A DNA stretch of 64,000 bases from JALHNI01 sp044226365 (lineage in GTDB: Bacteria; Acidobacteriota; Terriglobia; Bryobacterales; Bryobacteraceae), in contig JBGAHE010000011.1 of the NCBI GenBank assembly GCA_044226365.1, positions 1 through 64,000 of the forward strand. The letters run 5' to 3'. Both the position numbers and the translations under genes were made by a program. A model generated the notes under the pieces. That model searched no databases and had not been told where the DNA came from. It worked only from the letters and a program-made list of their open reading frames with translations. Positions 36,512 through 44,190 of this stretch are shown here, piece by piece (within the stretch, counting starts at the first letter, position 1; each line of letters begins with the position of its first letter).

Positions 36512-39500
36512 CTACTGACGAATAGCAATCGTCAGGCCAGGTTGAGCATTCGTATCGCGATACCGCAGGCCGAAAGCCGTAGCATTTCCCGGCGGCACGC
36601 TGTTCGGAATCTCAACGTTGATCTGCCACACACTGATCAAGCCCGGCGCCAGGCCGGAGTACTTGATCGCCGAGGCGGGGACCGCCGTCGTGCCGACCAC
36701 CACCGTCAGGCTCCCCGAGGTCAGGATCTGCCCATCCGCCGGCACACCGTCGCCCGGCGAGCCCGCCAGGTTCCCTAGCCCGGTGGCATAGATCGTCACC
36801 ACCGAACCCCGCGGAGCCGGGTTCGACGGCGAGTTGATGGTGCCATCCTGGTTGATCGCCGCCACCTGTCCGCGGCCACCCGCGCCGGCAAACACCGCCG
36901 GAGCCACGATGTCCATTTCCGCGATACCCGCCGCGAGTACCTGACCCGTGCTTGGCCGCTCCACGATCACTTCCACCGTCCCGGACGTCGGCGTCTCCTT
37001 CGGCACAATGAAGTTCACCTGGCTCGGCGAGATGAAGTGAATCGGTGCGGGACGGTTGTCCACCAGCACACGCGTATCGCCCACCACCGTCGGCATCGGC
37101 ACCGGATTCGGCTCTTCGGTGAACAGGCGGGTGACGTCGCCAAAGACATTCGCCGCACCGTAAATCGACGAGTAGGTCGACGGAGCCACCTGCGTCCGGT
37201 GCGCCGCCGCCGAATTCAGCACGCGCAGACCGGGGTAATACAGGGCGACGCGGTTGATCGCGTCAGCCGAAATCAGGTTCCCGAAACGATCCAGCGCTAC
37301 GGCCAGCGGATAAGGCGAAGCAATGACCTGCTCGGGCGTAATCGTGGCGCCCACGGGCAACTGATCGTAGGGCAGCAGGCGGAAGATGCGCTGATTGAAC
37401 GTGTCCGCCACCCAGATGTCGCCGGTCTGCGGATTGACGTACACCGACTGCGGAGCGCCAATCTGGCTAAAATCCTGGCGTGCCGTCGCGTTGGGCGCCG
37501 CCGACAAGGCTTCGCTGAAGATCAGCACACGGTTGCCCACCGTCTCCGCCACATAGAGGCGATCCTGCGGATCCGTCGCAATCCCCTTCGGACTGCTAAA
37601 GCGATTCAGCGTCGTCCCCCGAGCGCTCTCGGTGAAGTTCGGCTGGCCAAACACGCCGTCGGCCGCCTGCCCGTTGGTGAAGTCTCCTCCTGCCGGCTTG
37701 CGGAAGCGGAGCACCCGATTGTGCAGGTAATCCGACACCAGCACACTGCCGTCGCTCAGGAACGCGATGCCCGCCGGGCTCCGCATCGTACGCGACGTCG
37801 GATCCGTCGAGCGCGCCGTAAAGTTGCCTTGACCTAACACCAGATTCGGCTGCCGCAGGCCCGTCGCCGGCGTATCGAACGGCTTCGGATAGCGCAACAC
37901 GCGGCCATTGCCCGTGTCCGCCACCCACAGATTGCCATCCTTATCCACCGCCACGCACGTCGGCGCATTCAAGCCGCGTTCGGTCGTCGTCCCCGCGTCG
38001 CTCCCCGGCGCGTTGGCGAACGAACTCGACAAATCCGTCTGGCCGATCACCATCGTGGCCGCATCCAGGGTCTTGATCCGCCGGACATCGGCGTAGCCGA
38101 GCACCCGGTTGTTCTGCGAATCGGCGACATACATCCGGTCGCCATCGAGCGCGATGCAGGAGCCGGCCAGTTGGGTTCCCACCGCCTGCCGATCGGAGGT
38201 GAAGCCGTCGAGGAAGTAGAACTCCTTCCCTTCCACCAGATTCGGGCCGTTCTGCGTGAAGTTCACCTGGCCAATCACCCGCGTCGCCGCGTTGTAGGCA
38301 AAGTCGCGGCCCGGCATCACCAGCACGCGATTATTCAGCAGGTCCGCGACATAGATTTCGGATTGGCCCACCCACACATTCATCGGGTAGTTGAAGCCGT
38401 TGTTCCCGGTGGCTTGGCCATTGCGATTCGGCCGTCCGGCGTTGAAGCTATCCTGCCCGATCACTGACCGTGCCGCCGGAGAGAAGCGCGTCGTTTCAGC
38501 CGGCCAGTTCTCGAGCGCGTCGAACACTAGAATGCGGTTGCTGCTTACGTCCGGCACATACAGATTGGTGCCGAAAGCAAAGAGCCCCGGTCGCGTCCCG
38601 TCCACCGTACCCTGCGAGAAGGCCCCAGGCGTGTACTCGTTCACGCCGGGCAGCGTCTGGCCCTGCGGCACCGTCGGCACGCCAATGATCCGGCTGGCAG
38701 CCTTGCCGCTAAAGAGCGCTGTGCTAGTGTCCCAGACCAGTACGCGAGAGAAGCCCGGCGCCCAATCGCGTACAAACAAACGCCCGCGCGAATCGAACGC
38801 AATACCCGTCGGCAGGAACAGGTAGTCCTTCTTCGTCGCCACGCCTTCGAAATAAGGCAAAGTCGCCCGGCCTAGCGACGACGTGAAGTCGTTGCCGCCC
38901 AACACCAGATCGGCCGCGATCCCAAATCCGCCCCGGTTCAGACGATCCACCGGATAGCGCAGCACGCGATGATTCTGCGGATCGGTCACCCAGAGGTTGC
39001 GCTGCGCGTCGAACGCCATCGCCGCATTCTGCAACGCCCCAAAGGGCTGACTGAGGAAGAGCGTCGTATCGCCCATCCCGTTGACCCCGGCGCCCTGATT
39101 GAACTGATTCTCGTTGATGCTGCGCTGCCCGATCACCAAATCCACCGTCAGCAGTTCGGTGTTCTGATCGAACGGCTTGGGATAGCGCAAAATGCGGTTG
39201 TTGCCCGAATCGGAGACATAAAGGTTGCCGCTGCTATCGGTAATCACCGCCGTCGGCCGGTCCAGGCCGCTCGCCAGTCGCGTGTTGTTCGTGTCCGGCC
39301 CTTGCGCAGAGGTCGTCTGCAAATCGCGCTGACCGATCACCATGTCCGCCATCGCCCCGGCCGTCGCGGACGTCCCATTCTTCCAGGCCAGCACTCGGTT
39401 GTTCCGCGTGTCGGCCACATACAGGATCCCCGAGTTATCCACCCACACCGCGCGAGGGTTGTACAGTTCCCGCCCCTCCACCAGATTCACGCCCCCGGTG

Positions 39501-39628
39501 AGAACGTTTGGCTTCAACTGGCCCAACACCCGCGTCGGGGCCGAATTCATCACCACCGTGGGCTGCGCCAGGGCGGTCATCGCCGCAAATAGAAACGGCA
39601 AGGATCTCAGTAGCATTTGAAATTTCAT
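36512..39628 (-). CDS. Secreted NHL-repeat beta-propeller protein with Solibacter-type C-terminal domain
   Basis: A 1038-residue exported protein. A signal peptide (LLRSLPFLFAAMTALA) is followed by about ten NHL-type repeats spanning 40-790, each with the pattern GxLYVADTxNNRVLxW/Y (for example GILYVADTRNNRVLAW and GNLWVADTGNGRVLRYPKP), and DLVIGQ linker segments between blades. Residues about 800-1038 carry a TIGR03437-type domain (FISPSQVNFIVPKETPTSG, SVVTIYATGLG, KYSGLAPGLISVWQINVEIP). The repeat number predicts two propellers. Such proteins are abundant and species-specific in Solibacter relatives; a role in adhesion or extracellular sensing is a guess. Confidence 0.88.
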   Translation of the reverse strand: MKFQMLLRSLPFLFAAMTALAQPTVVMNSAPTRVLGQLKPNVLTGGVNLVEGRELYNPRAVWVDNSGILYVADTRNNRVLAWKNGTSATAGAMADMVIGQRDLQTTSAQGPDTNNTRLASGLDRPTAVITDSSGNLYVSDSGNNRILRYPKPFDQNTELLTVDLVIGQRSINENQFNQGAGVNGMGDTTLFLSQPFGALQNAAMAFDAQRNLWVTDPQNHRVLRYPVDRLNRGGFGIAADLVLGGNDFTSSLGRATLPYFEGVATKKDYLFLPTGIAFDSRGRLFVRDWAPGFSRVLVWDTSTALFSGKAASRIIGVPTVPQGQTLPGVNEYTPGAFSQGTVDGTRPGLFAFGTNLYVPDVSSNRILVFDALENWPAETTRFSPAARSVIGQDSFNAGRPNRNGQATGNNGFNYPMNVWVGQSEIYVADLLNNRVLVMPGRDFAYNAATRVIGQVNFTQNGPNLVEGKEFYFLDGFTSDRQAVGTQLAGSCIALDGDRMYVADSQNNRVLGYADVRRIKTLDAATMVIGQTDLSSSFANAPGSDAGTTTERGLNAPTCVAVDKDGNLWVADTGNGRVLRYPKPFDTPATGLRQPNLVLGQGNFTARSTDPTSRTMRSPAGIAFLSDGSVLVSDYLHNRVLRFRKPAGGDFTNGQAADGVFGQPNFTESARGTTLNRFSSPKGIATDPQDRLYVAETVGNRVLIFSEALSAAPNATARQDFSQIGAPQSVYVNPQTGDIWVADTFNQRIFRLLPYDQLPVGATITPEQVIASPYPLAVALDRFGNLISADAINRVALYYPGLRVLNSAAAHRTQVAPSTYSSIYGAANVFGDVTRLFTEEPNPVPMPTVVGDTRVLVDNRPAPIHFISPSQVNFIVPKETPTSGTVEVIVERPSTGQVLAAGIAEMDIVAPAVFAGAGGRGQVAAINQDGTINSPSNPAPRGSVVTIYATGLGNLAGSPGDGVPADGQILTSGSLTVVVGTTAVPASAIKYSGLAPGLISVWQINVEIPNSVPPGNATAFGLRYRDTNAQPGLTIAIRQ

Positions 39629-39719
39629 TGGATTGGTACTCCGAACGGCGGAACGCGGGATAGCGCCGGGATTCTCTTTTACGATATTACACTTCCCAGA
39701 TGGATCAGTTCGCTAATCG

Positions 39720-39744
39720 GCCTTAAGGTGTAAAACCTTGAGGC
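39720..39744 (-). terminator. Candidate hairpin after the inositol-phosphatase gene
   Basis: GCCTTAAGGT and ACCTTGAGGC pair over 10 bp with one mismatch around a GTAAA loop, 10 nt beyond the stop codon at 39755. No T-run follows on the minus strand, so intrinsic termination is uncertain. Confidence 0.35.
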
Positions 39745-39754
39745 TAAACGTTCT

Positions 39755-40579
39755 TCACGCGTCAACGACCGTCGTGATCTCGGGGAGCGGATAAGCGAAT
39801 CGCCCCTCGAAAGTATCGGTAAAGATCTGCACTCCAGCCGAGTGGATCTTCCCATTCGATGCCCAGATGTGCACCGAATCCAGGCTGTGCGGCCGGCCCT
39901 TCATGTCCGTCGTTTGCCCGCCTGCCTCTTCGATCAGCAGCTTGCCAGCCGCCATATCCCACGGATTCAGCCGGAACTCCCAGAAGCCGTCCAGCCGTCC
40001 GCAAGCGACGTGCGCCAAGTCGATCGCCGCCGAACCGCTGCGCCGAATCCCGTGCGTCACCATCGCTAACTGATAGAAAAAATGGACATTGACATCCAAG
40101 TGGCGCCGCCGCGTCGGAAAACCCGTCGCAATCAGCCCCTCTTCGATGTTGTCTGCCGGCGATACTTGAATGCGCCGATTGTTCAGATACGCCCCGCCGC
40201 CGCGTTCGGCCGCGAACAGTTCATCGCGCGTGGGGTCGTACACCACCCCCGCAATCAGTTCGCCGCGATGCTCGAGCGCCAGAGTCACGTTATAGACCGG
40301 GTAGCCGTGCGCGAAATTGGTCGTCCCGTCCACCGGATCGACGTACCAGCGATACTCGCTGGTCTTGTCGTGCAAACCGCTCTCTTCGGCCACGATTGAA
40401 TGCGTCGGAAAGTGGGTGCGCAAGCGTTCCAGCACGAGCGCTTCACTCGCGTGATCCGCCTCGGTGACCAGGTCCTGCTCGCCCTTGATTTGAAAACGAA
40501 CGCCGCGATCGAAGTACTTGCGGGTCAGCGCCCCAGCTTCCCGGGCGATTTCCGCCGCCGTCTCAAGAAATGATGCCAT
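39755..40579 (-). CDS. Inositol monophosphatase family protein
   Basis: A 274-residue Mg-dependent phosphatase of the SuhB/CysQ superfamily. The metal motifs are present: Glu-Glu in IVAEESG, DPVDGTTNFAHG and the C-terminal WDMAAGKLLIEEAGG, plus RRSGSAAIDLAHVACGRLDGFWE, typical of IMPase and SuhB. The enzyme would hydrolyse inositol 1-phosphate or a related sugar phosphate; SuhB homologues also bind RNA polymerase. Its ATG abuts the stop codon of hfq with zero spacing (TGAATG), so it is translationally coupled and last in a four-gene operon. An unlinked inositol oxygenase elsewhere in the window makes an inositol role attractive but not demonstrated. Confidence 0.9.
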   Translation of the reverse strand: MASFLETAAEIAREAGALTRKYFDRGVRFQIKGEQDLVTEADHASEALVLERLRTHFPTHSIVAEESGLHDKTSEYRWYVDPVDGTTNFAHGYPVYNVTLALEHRGELIAGVVYDPTRDELFAAERGGGAYLNNRRIQVSPADNIEEGLIATGFPTRRRHLDVNVHFFYQLAMVTHGIRRSGSAAIDLAHVACGRLDGFWEFRLNPWDMAAGKLLIEEAGGQTTDMKGRPHSLDSVHIWASNGKIHSAGVQIFTDTFEGRFAYPLPEITTVVDA

Positions 40580-40819
40580 TCAACCCTTAGCGCCCGGATC
40601 CTCGTAGAGGTACTTGATTTCGTGCTTGTAGATGAACAAGTTCGGACCGTCCCCCCGCGTCAGCCGGATAAAGTGCCGGTCATAGTACTCCACCGTGCCG
40701 TGAACCAGCTCGTTGTTGACGAGTTTCACCGTCACCGGCGTTGCGGCATCGATCAGATGCCGAAGGTACTTGGGCTCCGCCAAGGTCGTTTCAGGTGCGA
40801 GGGTCTTCGCTTTGGCCAC
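40580..40819 (-). CDS. hfq: Hfq-like RNA chaperone
   Basis: A 79-residue Sm-fold protein. The Sm1 strand block LIDAATPVTVKLVNNELVHGTVEYYDRHFI and the Sm2 block LFIYKHEIKYL are visible; the second corresponds to the YKHA motif of Hfq with Glu replacing Ala. The N-terminal 15 residues are an extension. The start is a GTG at 40819, 3 nt after the stop of the VWFA gene and with an in-frame stop just upstream, so no earlier start is possible; a GGAG lies 14 nt away, too far to be optimal. It is expected to pair small RNAs with mRNAs as a hexamer. Its neighbours (VWFA protein, inositol phosphatase) are not the usual miaA/hflX. Confidence 0.75.
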   Translation of the reverse strand: MAKAKTLAPETTLAEPKYLRHLIDAATPVTVKLVNNELVHGTVEYYDRHFIRLTRGDGPNLFIYKHEIKYLYEDPGAKG

Positions 40820-40822
40820 GTA

Positions 40823-41743
40823 CTAGTCCGCATCTCCATAATAGCCACTGCGTGTCAGGAGCTGCAAACCAGCAGGAGACACCGTCGCGCCGGTGAGTTG
40901 CACCCGCACCGGATGGAATGGCTTCGCATCCAAGGGCAACTCCCGCGGGTAGTACCCGATCAGGTACTGGGTCCGTAAGTCGCTCAAAATCGTGGCGAAC
41001 GTCTGATCGAGCTCCTTGCCCAACGCCGGCTGGAAGATCCGCCCGCCCGTATCGGCCGCCATCGTCGCCAAGGCATTCTCGCCCCCCACGTTCCGGCCCA
41101 CCTCCTGCGTAATCGGACGGATCAGGATGGGATAGATGACACAATCGGCGCGCTGCACCGCCTCCAGCGCCTCGCGATACTTCTTCGCCGACGTCGTGTC
41201 GCCGCCATCGGTCACCACGATGATCACCTTCCGGCCGTCGCGCCGCTCGATGTCATGCGCGGCGAACCAGAGCGCGTCGTAGAGAGACGTGCCGGACATC
41301 GCCTTTAGCCGCGCCAGCGGCCGCATCAGCCGGGGCAGATTGCGCGTGAAGTTTGCCTCCATGCGCACCTCATCGTGGAAGGTGTAGAGCGCCGCCCGAT
41401 CTTCCTGATTACCTTCGCCGAACAGCGTCGTCAGAAACGCGCGCACGGCCCGCGCTTCGTCCTCAAGCTTGTTCACGGTGGAGAGGCTGTTGTCGATCAA
41501 CAGCGAGACCGACAGCGGCTGAGCTGTCGAACGCTCGAACACCGCGATCTCCTGGCGCACGCCGAGGTCCGTCACGGCGAAGTCTTCCTTCTTCAGGCTC
41601 CCAATCGGATTGCCCTTCGGGTCCTTCACCGTCACCAGCAGGCGCACCAGGCGCACCTTCACCTTAATGGTGGGAAGTTCCTGGGCCAATAACGCGGCTC
41701 CGGTCGCGAGACAAGCGCGCCGCGTCAGGCCCCTCGGAATCAT
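40823..41743 (-). CDS. Secreted VWFA-related protein, acidobacterial type
   Basis: About 306 residues from the ATG at 41743, which overlaps the MoaD-MoaE stop by 4 bp (ATGA). A signal sequence with Tat-like arginines (TRRACLATGAALLAQ) is followed by the strand VRLVRLLVTVKDPKGNPIGSL, typical of the TIGR03436 group. Next is a von Willebrand A domain with the MIDAS motif LLIDNSLST (Asp-x-Ser-x-Ser), a conserved Thr in SGTSLYDAL, and VIIVVTDGGD with the distal Asp. The C-terminal beta domain ends at YYGDAD. Such proteins bind divalent metals and partner proteins outside the cytoplasm; the partner is unknown. Confidence 0.85.
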   Translation of the reverse strand: MIPRGLTRRACLATGAALLAQELPTIKVKVRLVRLLVTVKDPKGNPIGSLKKEDFAVTDLGVRQEIAVFERSTAQPLSVSLLIDNSLSTVNKLEDEARAVRAFLTTLFGEGNQEDRAALYTFHDEVRMEANFTRNLPRLMRPLARLKAMSGTSLYDALWFAAHDIERRDGRKVIIVVTDGGDTTSAKKYREALEAVQRADCVIYPILIRPITQEVGRNVGGENALATMAADTGGRIFQPALGKELDQTFATILSDLRTQYLIGYYPRELPLDAKPFHPVRVQLTGATVSPAGLQLLTRSGYYGDAD

Positions 41744-42480
41744 GACTGTTTCCCGGCCGGGGTGACCACGGACTCGTCCCAGTCCCCATCCACCCACACC
41801 TCGCCATCGGCGAAGTGCTCTTTCTTCCAAATCGGCACGGTCTTCTTCAAGCGGTTGATGCCGTCCAGCGCCGCGGCGAACGCCGGTCCCCGGTGTGGCG
41901 AAGTCGCCACCACCACCACGCTCGCCTCGCCGATCTCCAACCGGCCCAGCCGATGCACCAGCGCAATCCGGCTGATGGCGTGCGCCGCGGCGATCTCGCG
42001 CCCGATCTGCGCCATCATCTTGATCGCCATGGCTTCGTAGCACTCGTAGTCGAGGTATAGCGTCGCGCGGCCCTTGGTGTTATCGCGCACCACGCCTTCG
42101 AAATCCACCATCGCGCCGTCGTGCGTCTGCAGCATCTGGCGCTTGATCTCTTCGGTGTCGATCGTCTCGCGAGTCAGGGCGAAGAAATGACCGGCGGGAT
42201 CCTGAATCACATGTGTGTAGGGTCCGGAGCCGCCGGAAACGGGCGGCAGAAACGCGATCTCATCGCCATCGGCAATCGGCGCATCCAATGTTTCAAAGCT
42301 CTGATTGCGGGCCAGCACAATGCTCGCCGCCAAGCCTTTCAGCCGCGGATTCCGCTGCGCGTAATGCGCAAACACGTCGCCCAGACGATACCCGTCGGCC
42401 GACACACCGAGCTCCAGGTTCTCCTGCGAAGTCCCCATCAGGTCCCGCAGAAGTCCGAAAAATAGGACTTGGACGCGCAC
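41740..42480 (-). CDS. MoaD-MoaE fusion (molybdopterin synthase, both subunits in one chain)
   Basis: A 246-residue fusion. Residues 1-84 are a ubiquitin-fold MoaD domain (VQVLFFGLLRDLMG, GDEIAFLPPVSGG) ending in Gly83-Gly84. Residues about 100-240 are MoaE (VDFEGVVRDN, YECYEAMAIKMM, VHRLGRLEIGEASVVV, SPHRGPAFAA, and LKKTVPIWKKEHF with the catalytic lysines). Together the domains convert cyclic pyranopterin monophosphate to molybdopterin. The Gly-Gly, which must be C-terminal to carry sulfur, is internal here and followed by SGPYTHVI; the mycobacterial MoaX fusion is processed by cleavage at this point, so the same is likely. It is first in an operon with VWFA, hfq and the inositol phosphatase. 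Confidence 0.88.
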   Translation of the reverse strand: MRVQVLFFGLLRDLMGTSQENLELGVSADGYRLGDVFAHYAQRNPRLKGLAASIVLARNQSFETLDAPIADGDEIAFLPPVSGGSGPYTHVIQDPAGHFFALTRETIDTEEIKRQMLQTHDGAMVDFEGVVRDNTKGRATLYLDYECYEAMAIKMMAQIGREIAAAHAISRIALVHRLGRLEIGEASVVVVATSPHRGPAFAAALDGINRLKKTVPIWKKEHFADGEVWVDGDWDESVVTPAGKQS

Positions 42481-42537
42481 TGCAGTCAGTTTAACAGACG
42501 CCTCTGAAAGCTCCCAGATTTCAGCGATTTTGGGCCA

Positions 42538-44190
42538 TTACCAGATCGGCGGCCGGCAGCACGTGGCGTATGATTTCGCCCCCACCGTGTCGCGCGCTCC
42601 CGGAATTCCCGGTCCGCCCGCCGCCACATAACCCTGGCTCGCGCCCGTCTCATCCGGGCTCACCCAGAACGAATACAGGCTGCCCTCGCGCAGATGGAAG
42701 CGAAACCGCACGGGCTTGCCCGCCAAGCTCGCCAGGCTGGCGCCATTCTTCCAGCGCACCGGCTGCAGCGTATTGTCCGAACGAATCACCACCGCATCCT
42801 GCTTCCCAAAACCCGCCAGCGGCCGTCCTTCGCGATCCAACACCTCGACGAACAAGTCGCCCGCCACCGCGTCCACGTTGACGAACATTTGCTGGCCGCG
42901 GAAGGTCACCGGCTTGGTCGTCAGCACTCCGGCTCGCCCCACCGCGTCCATCGACGCAAAGCCATCGCGGCGCAGCGTCGCCAGGCCCATCGAAACGTCA
43001 CCGGACGTCCGAATGCCCGGATGACCGGCCCGTCCGCTGACATAGAAATAGAGACGATCGCCCACCACCAGACACCCGCCGCCGGCCGGCTGGACGTTGG
43101 CATAATTCCAGGTCCCCACCTTGTCCGAATTCGGCAGGAAGGGCCTGCGGTTCGGGCGGTCCCAATGAAAACCGTCCCGGGAGTAGGCGAGCGAGATGTT
43201 GTTCGGCTTTTCCGCATCGAGCGGCTGTCCGCGCCAGATAGCGAACATCCCCACCATCAGGCTCTCGTAGGGAAACGCGTCCACCTGGTACAACTGCGGC
43301 CGGACGTTCAGGTCCAGCCGGCGCCCATCCAGCCGATCCGCGCCCACCCAATTCACAGATTCCTTGAAGCGCTGCACGCCGTCCACCAGGTCATCCGTCT
43401 CCAGATACTTGCGCAGACGGCCCAGATGATCCGGATTGTCCGGCACTTGGCGCGGCACCCAATCGTGGTCACGCAGGCTCATCACCCACTTGCCCAGGAA
43501 CGGATTGCGGAAGAACGTCGTCCGGTCGCTCCACGGCACGCTCTTGCCGGCCGGCGCGCCCCAGTGAATGCCATCCGCCGAGTAGTAAACCTCCATCGGC
43601 TTCATGTGCCCGCGCGAGATCAGCGCTTTGTAGCGCCGCGCCGGATTCTTCTCTTCGAGGTCGAGATAGATGCTCGACGAATCGCGCGCCCCGGGGATAA
43701 CGACGTTCGTACCGGCCTTCACATCGAGCGCCGGCTTCGACCAATGCACGCCATCGGTCGACGTCGCGTAGTTCGTCGAATTGACGCTGTAATACCAGGC
43801 CTTGAAGAGCTTGTCGGCGGGGTCGAAGAAGATGCCGTCGCTGAAGGGCATCGCCTTGCCCACGCCTTCGACGAACTCATGGGGTTGATCCGCCTTCAGC
43901 ACCGGGTTCAGCGGATAGTACTCCGCCTCGTGGAACGTGCGCCGCAGATCGGTCTGCTCCACCAGGAAGTGATCGACAAACAGTTGCCGCCCCACATCGA
44001 TCGGGATGACAGCCGGGCCTTCCAGCAGATAAGGCGGCGTGGGCTGCGGCTCAGTGGAAAGCACGACATTCCGCGGCGGCCATTCGGCCGGCAGCACAAT
44101 GCCGTTGTACAGCGTCCGTCCGCCTGTCTGCGCCAGGCAAAGGGCCAGGAACGGCCCCGCTCCCAACAGCTTCCAAGACGGGCGGCGCAT
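42538..44190 (-). CDS. Secreted five-bladed beta-propeller glycosidase-like protein
   Basis: A 550-residue exported protein (signal LLGAGPFLALCLAQ). The block LFVDHFLVEQTDLRRTFHEAE followed by NPVLKAD marks a widespread family in Planctomycetes and Acidobacteria related to the GH32/GH43/GH117 propellers. Repeated strands of the form FKAWYYS, YYSADGIHW and AYSRDGFHWDRP, each a blade with an acidic or Trp residue, support this, and a C-terminal jelly-roll-like region begins near residue 430. Its ATG shares a base with the TonB receptor stop (TAATG), giving a receptor-enzyme pair as in a glycan-utilisation locus. Substrate and catalytic acids are not assignable by eye. Confidence 0.7.
   Translation of the reverse strand: MRRPSWKLLGAGPFLALCLAQTGGRTLYNGIVLPAEWPPRNVVLSTEPQPTPPYLLEGPAVIPIDVGRQLFVDHFLVEQTDLRRTFHEAEYYPLNPVLKADQPHEFVEGVGKAMPFSDGIFFDPADKLFKAWYYSVNSTNYATSTDGVHWSKPALDVKAGTNVVIPGARDSSSIYLDLEEKNPARRYKALISRGHMKPMEVYYSADGIHWGAPAGKSVPWSDRTTFFRNPFLGKWVMSLRDHDWVPRQVPDNPDHLGRLRKYLETDDLVDGVQRFKESVNWVGADRLDGRRLDLNVRPQLYQVDAFPYESLMVGMFAIWRGQPLDAEKPNNISLAYSRDGFHWDRPNRRPFLPNSDKVGTWNYANVQPAGGGCLVVGDRLYFYVSGRAGHPGIRTSGDVSMGLATLRRDGFASMDAVGRAGVLTTKPVTFRGQQMFVNVDAVAGDLFVEVLDREGRPLAGFGKQDAVVIRSDNTLQPVRWKNGASLASLAGKPVRFRFHLREGSLYSFWVSPDETGASQGYVAAGGPGIPGARDTVGAKSYATCCRPPIW

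Noticed and set aside
39755..40579. Functional linkage of the inositol phosphatase with the inositol oxygenase at 19472
   Set aside because: They are 19 kb apart and in unrelated operons; the shared substrate is suggestive only.
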